From an uncultured Clostridia bacterium (GTDB lineage: Bacteria; Bacillota; Clostridia; TANB77; CAG-508), in assembly GCA_934157205.1 (NCBI GenBank), contig CAKPHJ010000031.1:1-13310 (forward strand): DNA of 13,310 nt, given 5' to 3'. Shown piece by piece: positions 6,528 through 13,310 of the stretch. A program made the translations under genes and the position numbers. The notes beneath the pieces are model-generated. The model made no database searches, had not been told where the DNA came from, and was given only the letters and a program-made list of their open reading frames with translations. Position 1 is the stretch's first letter. Every line of letters starts with the position of its first letter.

Positions 6528-9139
6528 TGAAAGTTTTAAATGAATTAAGTGTAAAAGATTTAAGGCTAAATAAAAAAAGATCAATTGTAATTATAATTGG
6601 AATTATTTTATCAACAGCTTTAATATGTGGAGTGGCAGGTCTTATAACAAGTTTTCAAAAAACGTTTGTAGAAACAGCAAAAAATAATAGTGGAAATTAT
6701 CATGCTTATTTTTATAATGTTCCTAAAGATGAAATTAAATATATAGAAGAAAACAGAGGAGTTGATAATTATTATTTATCAGAAGATTTAGGCTATAGTT
6801 ATTTACCAAATGTAAAAGAAACAGCTTCACTAGAAGCGGAAGAAAAACCAACTGTCAAAGTTATTGCAATTAATGATAAATTTCTTGATAATATGGCTAT
6901 AAATACTTTAGAAGGAAGATTACCTGAAAATAATAGTGAACTTGCAATTTCTACTAGAATTAATCAAAAATTTAAAACAAATTATAAGGTTGGAGATACA
7001 ATAACTTTAAATATTGGTGAAACAGAAGAATTTAATGGAAGTACAACTTCTAAAACATATAAAATAGTTGGAATAATAGAAAGACCAATTGTGGCAATTG
7101 AACCTTACGAGGTAGACTGGTTTACAGTTATTACAAAAATGCAAACAATAAATAAAAAAGCAAATATAGCAGTTTTGTATACAAATCCAAATGATTATGT
7201 AAAAAATACTGAAAGTATAAATCAAATGATAAAAGCTCCAAATGGAGTAAAAGATGATAATTATAAAACATTTAATGGATTAAAAGATACTTATCAAAGT
7301 TACAAATATGAATTAAATTTAAATAAAGAATTATTATCATATGAAGGAGCAAGTTTAGATGATGAAACGCTAAGAACAATTTATGGACTTGGAGCATTTA
7401 TAATGGGAATTGTTCTAGTATCAAGTGTATTTGTTATTAGAAATGGATTTGCAATATCAATAACAGAAAGATTAAAACAATATGGAATGCTTTCAAGTAT
7501 TGGTGCAACCAAAAAACAAATTAAAAAAAGTGTTTATTTTGAAGGTTTTATATTGGGAATTATAGGAATACCTTTAGGAATTTTAAGTGGTATATTTGCA
7601 ATTTATATATTAGTAAATGTAGTGAATTACATATTAAAAGATTATGTATCAAGTGGGACTTTACTAACATATGGAATATCATGGCCAGCAATAGTTGTAA
7701 GTATAATTGTATCAGTTGTAACAATATGGTTATCTTGCAGAAATTCAGCTAAAAAAGCATCAAAAATAACACCAATTGAAGCAATAAGAAGTTCAGAAGA
7801 TGTAAAATTAAAAACAAAGAAAATAAAATGTCCAAAAATCATAACAAAAATATTTAAAACAGGTGGAGAAATAGCATATAAAAATCTAAAAAGAAGTAAG
7901 AAAAAATATAGAACAACTGTAATTTCAATAATAGTAAGTGTTGTAATATTTATTGCAATATCAAGTTTTATACAATATGGATTCAAAATGTCAAGTGCAT
8001 ATTATACAGAAAAAGATTATAATTATGTAGTATATGCGTACACAAGTGCGTCACTTGAAGATACAGAAGAATTTGCAAAAGAACAAGCAAAAAATTTAAA
8101 AATGTTAACAGACATATCAAACTTGCCAGATGTAGGAGAGGTATCAATAAATAAAAGCAATTCATTCGAAATGAATATGGATGAAAAACACAAAGCAGAA
8201 TTAACTGAATATGGAAAAGATATTAAAGCAAGATATTCAGAGTCAAATTCAGACCAGGAACAAATAGACACAATAAATATTATTTCATTAAGCAAAAATG
8301 AATATGAAAACTATTTGAAAAAAATAGGCGGAGATTATGAAACATATAAAGACGGAGTAATTTTAATTGATAATAATATAAATATGGATGAAAATGGAAA
8401 GAGAATTCAAGGAAGTATGTATACTTGGAAAAAAGGAGACATTGTAACTGGAAAAATAGGAGACAAGGAATATAACGTTAAAATAGTAGCAAGAACAGAA
8501 GAGAGACCTAAGGGAGTAAACATTATGTATAATTCCAATGCATTTTTTATTGTGAGTGAAGAATTCATAAACAAAACTGGGTATGAAACTGCTTCATTAT
8601 ATGCACAATCAAATGATGCTGAAAAATTAGATGCAGAAGTTGAACAATATAAAAATGATAATAATCTTACTAATTCTAATTTGAATACATTTAATATGGA
8701 AAAATCAGTCAAGGCTGAAAATGCAGTTATATTAGTTATCTCAATATTCTTATATGGATTTATTGGAGTAATTACATTAATAGGAATAACAAATATTTTC
8801 AACACAATAACAACAAATATGAATTTAAGAAAAAAGGAATTTGCAATGCTTAAATCAATAGGAATGACAAAAAAAGAATTTAATAGAATGATTAGATTAG
8901 AAAGCATTTTCTATGGTGTTAAATCTTTGATTATTGGAATACCAATTGGTTTGGTACTTTCTTATGGAATGTACAATATATTTAAGAATAGTATGGAAAT
9001 GGAATATACTATACCATATGATGCTATTGCAGTTGCAACAGTATTTGTAGCAGTTGTAATTGGTATTATTATGAAATATTCTATGAGTAAAATTAATAAA
9101 CAAAATATTATTGAAACAATTAGAAATGATAATATATAA
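6527..9139 (+). CDS. ABC transporter permease with duplicated FtsX/MacB units
   Basis: This is the membrane partner of the preceding ATPase. The 870 residues form two similar halves. Each has one membrane helix (about 19-43; 463-485), a large extracytoplasmic domain (about 44-284; 486-730) and three more helices with the FtsX fold (285-309, 337-370, 382-403; 731-758, 798-817, 830-850). The duplication is visible in ERLKQYGMLSSIGATKKQIKK (starting at 314) against LRKKEFAMLKSIGMTKKEFNR (starting at 767), and in ITPIEAIR (414-421) against NIIETIRND (860-868). One polypeptide therefore supplies what MacB assembles as a dimer. The family moves or extracts antimicrobial peptides, lipids or lipoproteins at the membrane surface, or signals to a sensor kinase. 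The nearby two-component pair suggests peptide antibiotic or envelope-stress defence, but the substrate is unknown. It is longer than BceB permeases, which carry only one large loop. Confidence 0.9.
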   Translation: MKVLNELSVKDLRLNKKRSIVIIIGIILSTALICGVAGLITSFQKTFVETAKNNSGNYHAYFYNVPKDEIKYIEENRGVDNYYLSEDLGYSYLPNVKETASLEAEEKPTVKVIAINDKFLDNMAINTLEGRLPENNSELAISTRINQKFKTNYKVGDTITLNIGETEEFNGSTTSKTYKIVGIIERPIVAIEPYEVDWFTVITKMQTINKKANIAVLYTNPNDYVKNTESINQMIKAPNGVKDDNYKTFNGLKDTYQSYKYELNLNKELLSYEGASLDDETLRTIYGLGAFIMGIVLVSSVFVIRNGFAISITERLKQYGMLSSIGATKKQIKKSVYFEGFILGIIGIPLGILSGIFAIYILVNVVNYILKDYVSSGTLLTYGISWPAIVVSIIVSVVTIWLSCRNSAKKASKITPIEAIRSSEDVKLKTKKIKCPKIITKIFKTGGEIAYKNLKRSKKKYRTTVISIIVSVVIFIAISSFIQYGFKMSSAYYTEKDYNYVVYAYTSASLEDTEEFAKEQAKNLKMLTDISNLPDVGEVSINKSNSFEMNMDEKHKAELTEYGKDIKARYSESNSDQEQIDTINIISLSKNEYENYLKKIGGDYETYKDGVILIDNNINMDENGKRIQGSMYTWKKGDIVTGKIGDKEYNVKIVARTEERPKGVNIMYNSNAFFIVSEEFINKTGYETASLYAQSNDAEKLDAEVEQYKNDNNLTNSNLNTFNMEKSVKAENAVILVISIFLYGFIGVITLIGITNIFNTITTNMNLRKKEFAMLKSIGMTKKEFNRMIRLESIFYGVKSLIIGIPIGLVLSYGMYNIFKNSMEMEYTIPYDAIAVATVFVAVVIGIIMKYSMSKINKQNIIETIRNDNI

Positions 9140-9145
9140 AAAAAT

Positions 9146-9176
9146 AAAACTAATAGTTGTAAAACTATTAGTTTTT
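9146..9176 (+). terminator. Rho-independent terminator after the ABC operon
   Basis: AAAACTAATAGTT (9146-9158) pairs perfectly over 13 bp with 9163-9175 around the loop GTAA, and the right arm ends in a T run (9172-9176). It starts seven bases after the permease stop codon. The stem is AU-rich but long and uninterrupted. Confidence 0.7.
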
Positions 9177-9185
9177 GTATATAAT
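9157..9185 (+). promoter_or_regulatory. Sigma-A promoter of adhE, overlapping the terminator
   Basis: TTGTAA (9157-9162) and TATAAT (9180-9185) are exactly 17 bases apart. The -35 comprises the loop and two stem bases of the upstream terminator hairpin. Transcription would start near 9192, leaving a leader of about 28 bases before the adhE start codon. Confidence 0.6.
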
Positions 9186-9201
9186 AAAAAAGTATACAAA
9201 A
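9173..9201 (+). promoter_or_regulatory. Inverted repeat flanking the adhE -10 box, possible operator
   Basis: TTTTGTATA (9173-9181) and TATACAAAA (9193-9201) are perfect complements separated by 11 bases. The arms bracket the -10 box and the predicted start site, a position suited to a repressor. The arms and spacing do not match the usual Rex site (TTGTTAA, four bases, TTAACAA), although Rex is a common regulator of adhE. The binder, if any, is unknown. Confidence 0.4.
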
Positions 9202-9219
9202 GTTTAGGAGGAATTGTTA

Positions 9220-11829
9220 ATGAGCAAAGATTATGAAATTGTTGATAGTGTTGAAAAATTAAATAAAACACTAGAAAAAGTAAAAAAAGCACAAAATGAA
9301 TTTGCTAAATATTCTCAAGAGCAAGTAGATAAAATTTTTCAATCTGCTGCAATAGCTGCAAATCAAGCAAGAATTCCACTTGCTAAAATGACTGTTGAAG
9401 AAACAGGAATGGGAGTTGTAGAAGATAAAGTTATAAAAAATCACTATGCTTCAGAATATATATACAATAAATATAAAAATGTAAAAACATGTGGTATTAT
9501 TGAAGAAGATTCAAATTATGGAATTAAAAAAATTGCAGAGCCAGTTGGCGTAATTGGAGCTGTTATACCAACAACAAATCCAACTTCTACAGCAATTTTT
9601 AAAACATTAATTTCATTAAAAACAAGAAATGGAATTATAATAAGCCCACATCCTAGGGCAAAAAAATCTACCATTGAAGCTGCAAAAATTGTTTTAGAGG
9701 CTGCAGTTAAGGCTGGAGCACCAGAAAATATAATTGCATGGATCGATGTACCTTCACTTGAATTAACAAATACTTTAATGCAATCATCTGATATAATTTT
9801 AGCTACTGGTGGACCAGGAATGGTTAAATCAGCTTATTCTAGTGGTAAACCAGCGTTAGGTGTAGGAGCTGGAAATACACCAGCAGTAATTGATGAAAGT
9901 GCAGACATTCTTTTAGCAGTAAATTCTATAATACATTCAAAAACTTTTGACAATGGAATGATATGTGCTTCTGAACAATCTGTAATTGTAGATAGTAAAA
10001 TATATGAAGCTGTTAAAGAAGAATTTAGAAAAAGAGGTTGCTATATTTTAAATCCAGAAGAAACAGAAAAAGTAAGAAAAACAATAATAATAAATGGAGC
10101 ATTAAATGCAAAAATAGTTGGACAAAAAGCAAGTACAATAGCAAATTTTGCGGGAATATCTGTACCTGAAAATACAAAAATATTAATTGGTGAAGTGCAA
10201 AGTGTAGAATTATCTGAAGAATTTGCACATGAAAAATTATCTCCTGTTTTAGCAATGTACTGGGCTGAAAATTTTGATGAAGCAATATCAAAAGCTTATA
10301 AATTAGTTGAAGACGGAGGAATTGGACATACATCTTCATTATATATAAATACTGTTACACAAAAAGAAAAAATAGAAAAATTTTACAATAAAATGAGAAC
10401 ATGTAGGGTTCTTATAAATACACCTTCTTCACAAGGTGGAATAGGTGACTTATACAACTTTAAACTTGCACCATCTTTAACTTTAGGCTGTGGTACTTGG
10501 GGAGGAAACTCTGTTTCAGAAAATGTTGGAGTAAAACATTTAATAAATATAAAAACAGTAGCAGAGAGGAGAGAAAATATGCTTTGGTTTAGAGCACCTG
10601 AAAAGGTATATATAAAAAAAGGTTGTTTACCAGTTGCATTAGAAGAACTCAAAAATGTAATGAATAAAAAGAAAGTATTTATTGTAACTGATACATTTTT
10701 ATACGAAAATGGATACACAAAAGTTATTACAGACAAATTAGATGAATTAGGAATTATGCATGAAACATTTTTTGATGTTGCACCAGATCCAACTCTTGCT
10801 TGTGCTAAAGAAGGTGCAGAAGCTATATCTAGATTTAAACCAGACTGTATAATAGCAGTTGGAGGAGGTTCAGCAATGGACGCTGCAAAAATCATGTGGG
10901 TAATGTATGAACATCCAGAAACAGAATTTTTAGATATGGCAATGAGATTTATGGATATAAGAAAAAGAGTTTATACATTCCCTAAAATGGGAGAAAAGGC
11001 ATATTTTATTGCTGTTCCTACTTCTGCTGGTACTGGTTCAGAAGTTACTCCTTTTGCAGTTATTACAGACGAAGAAACAGGTCAAAAATATCCATTAGCA
11101 GATTATGAATTATTACCAAAAATGGCAATTGTTGATTGCAATATGATGATGAATGCACCAAAAGGTTTAACTTCTGCTTCAGGAATAGATGCATTAGTAC
11201 ATTCAATAGAAGCATATGTATCTATGATGGCTACAGAATTTACAGATGGTTTAGCACTTGAAGCTATAAAAATTATTTTTGAATATTTACCAAGAGTATA
11301 TGAAAATGGAGCAAATGATGTTGAAGCAAGAGAAAAAATGGCAAATGCTGCAACAATGGCTGGTATGGCTTTTGCAAATGCGTTTTTAGGAATTTGCCAT
11401 TCTATGGGTCACAAATTAGGAGCTTATCATCATTTACCACATGGAGTTACAGTTGCACTTGTGCTAGACGAAGTAATAAGATTTAATAGTCAAGAAGTTC
11501 CAAATAAAATGGGAACATTTCCACAATATGCATATCCTCATACATTAAGAAGATATGCACAAATTGCTGAAGCTTTAAATTTAGGTGGAGAAAATGATTA
11601 TGAAAAATTAGAAAATTTAATACGTAAAATAGACGAATTAAAAGAAAAAATAGGTATAAAGAAAACAATAAGAGAGTATGGAATAAAAGAAGAAGACTTT
11701 TTAGCTTCATTAGATGAAATGAGTGAAAAAGCTTTTGATGATCAATGTACAGGAGCAAACCCAAGATATCCACTAATAAAAGAAATAAAAGAAATTTATT
11801 TAAAAGTATATTATGGAGGTGAAAAATAA
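9220..11829 (+). CDS. adhE: Bifunctional acetaldehyde-CoA / alcohol dehydrogenase AdhE
   Basis: This cytoplasmic enzyme reduces acetyl-CoA to acetaldehyde and then ethanol, using two NADH and releasing CoA; it regenerates NAD+ in fermentation and usually assembles into spirosomes. The N-terminal CoA-dependent aldehyde dehydrogenase domain (about 1-445) has the catalytic cysteine Cys249 in FDNGMICASEQ. A linker near LWFRAPEKVYIKKG (about 455-470) joins the C-terminal iron-dependent alcohol dehydrogenase. There GGGSAMD (548-554) binds NAD, and Asp657, His661, His727 and His741 match the four iron ligands of the E. coli enzyme with a constant offset of four. The 869-residue length is full size and no motif is missing. 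The ATG at 9220 is chosen because AGGAGG (9206-9211) lies eight bases upstream; the in-frame TTG at 9214 is too close to it. The gene has its own promoter and overlaps the next gene as TAATG. Confidence 0.96.
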   Translation: MSKDYEIVDSVEKLNKTLEKVKKAQNEFAKYSQEQVDKIFQSAAIAANQARIPLAKMTVEETGMGVVEDKVIKNHYASEYIYNKYKNVKTCGIIEEDSNYGIKKIAEPVGVIGAVIPTTNPTSTAIFKTLISLKTRNGIIISPHPRAKKSTIEAAKIVLEAAVKAGAPENIIAWIDVPSLELTNTLMQSSDIILATGGPGMVKSAYSSGKPALGVGAGNTPAVIDESADILLAVNSIIHSKTFDNGMICASEQSVIVDSKIYEAVKEEFRKRGCYILNPEETEKVRKTIIINGALNAKIVGQKASTIANFAGISVPENTKILIGEVQSVELSEEFAHEKLSPVLAMYWAENFDEAISKAYKLVEDGGIGHTSSLYINTVTQKEKIEKFYNKMRTCRVLINTPSSQGGIGDLYNFKLAPSLTLGCGTWGGNSVSENVGVKHLINIKTVAERRENMLWFRAPEKVYIKKGCLPVALEELKNVMNKKKVFIVTDTFLYENGYTKVITDKLDELGIMHETFFDVAPDPTLACAKEGAEAISRFKPDCIIAVGGGSAMDAAKIMWVMYEHPETEFLDMAMRFMDIRKRVYTFPKMGEKAYFIAVPTSAGTGSEVTPFAVITDEETGQKYPLADYELLPKMAIVDCNMMMNAPKGLTSASGIDALVHSIEAYVSMMATEFTDGLALEAIKIIFEYLPRVYENGANDVEAREKMANAATMAGMAFANAFLGICHSMGHKLGAYHHLPHGVTVALVLDEVIRFNSQEVPNKMGTFPQYAYPHTLRRYAQIAEALNLGGENDYEKLENLIRKIDELKEKIGIKKTIREYGIKEEDFLASLDEMSEKAFDDQCTGANPRYPLIKEIKEIYLKVYYGGEK

Positions 11830-12590
11830 TGGAATTAAATTTAAATAATCCAATTGCTGGAAGAAACACAAAAACAGTATATAGAGACGAAGATAAAACA
11901 ATAAAATTATTTGTAGAAAATTATTCAAAAGCAAGTGTTTTAAACGAAGCACTTATTCAATCAAGAGTTGAAGAAAATACAGATTTACCAATTTCAAAAT
12001 TAATTGAAGTAAGAAAAATAGAAAACAGATGGGCATTAATTACAGAATATATTGAAGGAACACCTTTAAATGTTTTAATAAATGAACATCCAGAAAAATA
12101 TGATGAATATATGAATTTATTTGTTGATATTCAATTGGAAATTTTATCTAAAAGAGTTCCATTACTAAATAGAACAAAAGATAAATTTATAAGAAAATTA
12201 ACAAATACAGATAAATTAGATGAAAATACAAAATATGAGTTATTACAAAGAATCGATGGAATGAAAAATCATGAAAAATTATGCCATGGTGATTTCAATC
12301 CAAGCAATATTATTATTAAAGAAAATGGAGAATATTCAATAATAGATTGGGCACATGCTACAAAGGGAAATGCTTCTGCAGATGTTGCAAATACATTTTT
12401 AATTTTTTCTATGGAAGGCAAAAATGAAATGGCTGAAAAATATCTTGAATTGTATTGTGAAAAATCTAAAACAGATAAAAAAAATATTCAAATTTGGATA
12501 CCTATTGTTGCAGCTATAAGAAAAACTTATGGTAAACCAGAGGAACAAGAATTTTTAGATAAGTGGACTAGCATAGTTGACTTTCAATAA
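11829..12590 (+). CDS. APH/choline-kinase-fold phosphotransferase
   Basis: This is a small-molecule kinase of the aminoglycoside phosphotransferase superfamily, presumably cytoplasmic and ATP-dependent. The Brenner motif CHGDFNPSN (152-160) supplies catalytic Asp155 and metal-binding Asn160, and YSIIDWAHA (169-177) supplies the DFG-like Asp173. A hydrophobic hinge ITEYIEG (71-77) precedes them. At 253 residues it is a compact single-domain member. Its start overlaps the adhE stop as TAATG, and GGAGGT (11815-11820) lies inside the adhE end, so the two are cotranscribed and probably translationally coupled. The substrate cannot be assigned: this fold also includes choline, homoserine and fructosamine kinases, and genuine antibiotic resistance is not implied by the motifs. 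Why it should be coupled to ethanol formation is not evident. Confidence 0.8.
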   Translation: MELNLNNPIAGRNTKTVYRDEDKTIKLFVENYSKASVLNEALIQSRVEENTDLPISKLIEVRKIENRWALITEYIEGTPLNVLINEHPEKYDEYMNLFVDIQLEILSKRVPLLNRTKDKFIRKLTNTDKLDENTKYELLQRIDGMKNHEKLCHGDFNPSNIIIKENGEYSIIDWAHATKGNASADVANTFLIFSMEGKNEMAEKYLELYCEKSKTDKKNIQIWIPIVAAIRKTYGKPEEQEFLDKWTSIVDFQ

Positions 12591-12598
12591 AAATAATA

Positions 12599-12667
12599 GA
12601 AGGGAGATAAACGCGTTACAATTTACAGTAAAATCATAAAAAATGCAAATTGTAACGTAACAGTTTA
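12599..12667 (+). promoter_or_regulatory. Distant Shine-Dalgarno and hairpin upstream of prfB (possible split ribosome binding site)
   Basis: A good Shine-Dalgarno, GAAGGGAGA (12599-12607), is followed not by a start codon but by an inverted repeat. GCGTTACAATTT (12613-12624) pairs with AAATTGTAACGT (12647-12658) over 12 positions including one G-U. Outside it TAAAC (12608-12612) can pair with GTTTA (12663-12667), leaving TAACA... partly bulged on the right. Folding this places the Shine-Dalgarno a few bases from the prfB ATG at 12670. The 13 bases directly before that ATG contain no Shine-Dalgarno, and an in-frame TAA at 12658-12660 rules out an earlier start. Similar split sites are known in phage T4 genes 25 and 38. 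Confidence 0.5.
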
Positions 12668-12669
12668 AA

Positions 12670-13310
12670 ATGATAGAATTAGAAGAAAATAGTAAAGTAT
12701 TGGAAAATATAAATAAAAAAATTAAAGATTTGAGTGAATCTCTTTGACATAGTTTCGTCAAAACTAAAATTAAAAGAATTGGAAAAGAAAACATATGAAG
12801 AAAACTTTTGGAAGGACACAAAAAATTCAAGCAAAATTTTATCAGAAATAAAAAAACTAAAATTTAAATGTTCTAATTTCGAAGAAATAGAAAAAGAAGC
12901 TAAAAATTTATTAGAACTTACAGAATTATTAGATTTAGAACCAGATGAAGGTTTGGCAAAAGAGGTATTAAAAAACACTAAAAAATTAGAACATAGTTTA
13001 GAAAAACTAGAAATAACTGCAATGTTATCTGGCAAATATGATAGTAATAATGCTATATTGTCTATACACCCAGGAGCAGGTGGAACAGAATCTCAAGATT
13101 GGGCAGAAATGTTATATAGAATGTATGCTAGATGGGCTTCTAAAAATAATTATGAATTAAAAGAATTAGATTATTTAGAAGGTGAAGAAGCAGGATTAAA
13201 AAGCGTTACTTTCGAAATTATTGGTGAAAATGCATATGGATATTTAAAATCAGAAAAAGGAATACATAGGCTTGTAAGAATTTCACCTTTTGATTCCGGA
13301 GGACGTAGAC
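12670..13310 (+). CDS. prfB: Peptide chain release factor 2, N-terminal part, with programmed +1 frameshift; cut by window edge
   Basis: RF2 recognises UGA and UAA in the ribosomal A site and triggers peptide release. The first 25 codons (MIELEENSK...LSESL) end at an in-frame TGA (12745-12747). Reading continues in the +1 frame from GAC at 12746 and gives a clean RF2 sequence to the window end. It includes the helical N-terminal domain with NFWKD, then HPGAGGTESQDWAEMLYRMY, GEEAG.KSVTF, GENAYGYLKSEKG and HRLVRISPFDSGGRR. About 213 residues are visible. The stop-codon-reading SPF tripeptide falls at 205-207, the same numbering as in E. coli. The catalytic GGQ, expected near residue 250, lies beyond the right edge. 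A plain start-to-stop search misses this gene because of the frameshift and the edge. Confidence 0.93.
12732..12748 (+). promoter_or_regulatory. prfB programmed +1 frameshift site
   Basis: The site reads TCT CTT TGA C. The ribosome pauses at UGA when RF2 is scarce, and the Leu-tRNA slips from CTT to TTT, so RF2 controls its own synthesis. The CTTTGAC core is canonical. The upstream Shine-Dalgarno-like stimulator is only GAGTGA (12732-12737), four bases before CTT, weaker than the AGGGGG three bases before CTT in E. coli. Confidence 0.88.

Noticed and set aside
9214..9231. TTGTTAA at the adhE start codon as a Rex operator
   Set aside because: It matches only one half of the Rex palindrome; the second half (TTAACAA after four bases) is absent, so it is not supportable despite adhE being a typical Rex target.
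11829..12590. Aminoglycoside resistance gene
   Set aside because: Only the generic HGD...N and D motifs are present; the superfamily is broad and the housekeeping context with adhE argues against calling resistance.
12679..13035. Minus-strand open frame across the prfB region
   Set aside because: It runs antisense to a clear RF2 coding sequence and has low-complexity Ser/Phe content typical of a shadow frame.

Overview
This is a very AT-rich window in which every recognisable gene lies on the + strand. Gene content and style point to an anaerobic, fermentative, Gram-positive low-GC bacterium, most likely a member of Clostridia. The supporting signs are strong AGGAGG-type ribosome binding sites, sigma-A-like promoters, a clostridial-type class A penicillin-binding protein, a full-length bifunctional AdhE and a frameshift-regulated prfB. 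UGA must be a stop codon here, because prfB still carries its in-frame UGA autoregulatory site. The genus cannot be named from the sequence.

Layout. Positions 1-302 contain no confident gene. They hold a relatively GC-richer stretch that folds into a long imperfect hairpin, then a near-consensus sigma-A promoter. From this promoter a class A PBP is read (303-2838), split by what looks like a one-base insertion near 1676. Close behind come an OmpR/PhoB-type response regulator (2864-3532), a two-TM sensor histidine kinase (3574-4809) and a stand-alone HipA-like Ser/Thr kinase (4852-5709). Gaps of 25-42 bases without a convincing terminator suggest one transcription unit.

A regulatory gap (5710-5843) carries two AAAAGTCAC direct repeats exactly 11 bp apart, placed where a -35 box would be, in front of a TATACT -10. 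This is the geometry of a PhoB-family activator site. It controls an ABC exporter of the MacB/FtsX class: an ATPase (5844-6527) overlapping by one base an internally duplicated 870-residue permease (6527-9139). The simplest reading is a cell-envelope stress module in which the sensor and regulator sense damage and switch on the exporter, beside a cell-wall synthase and an unexplained HipA-like kinase.

A hairpin terminator (9146-9176) ends that unit, and its loop doubles as the -35 of the next promoter. That promoter drives adhE (9220-11829, acetyl-CoA to ethanol) and a translationally coupled APH-fold kinase (11829-12590).

The right edge cuts prfB (12670-13310). It is recoverable only by reading through the programmed +1 frameshift at CTTTGAC. 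Its start codon has no adjacent Shine-Dalgarno. Instead a good one lies about 60 bases upstream, across a hairpin that would bring it to normal distance. The strongest points for follow-up are this split ribosome binding site, the 11-bp operator, the HipA kinase in the two-component/ABC locus, the PBP frameshift and the unidentified structured region at the left edge.
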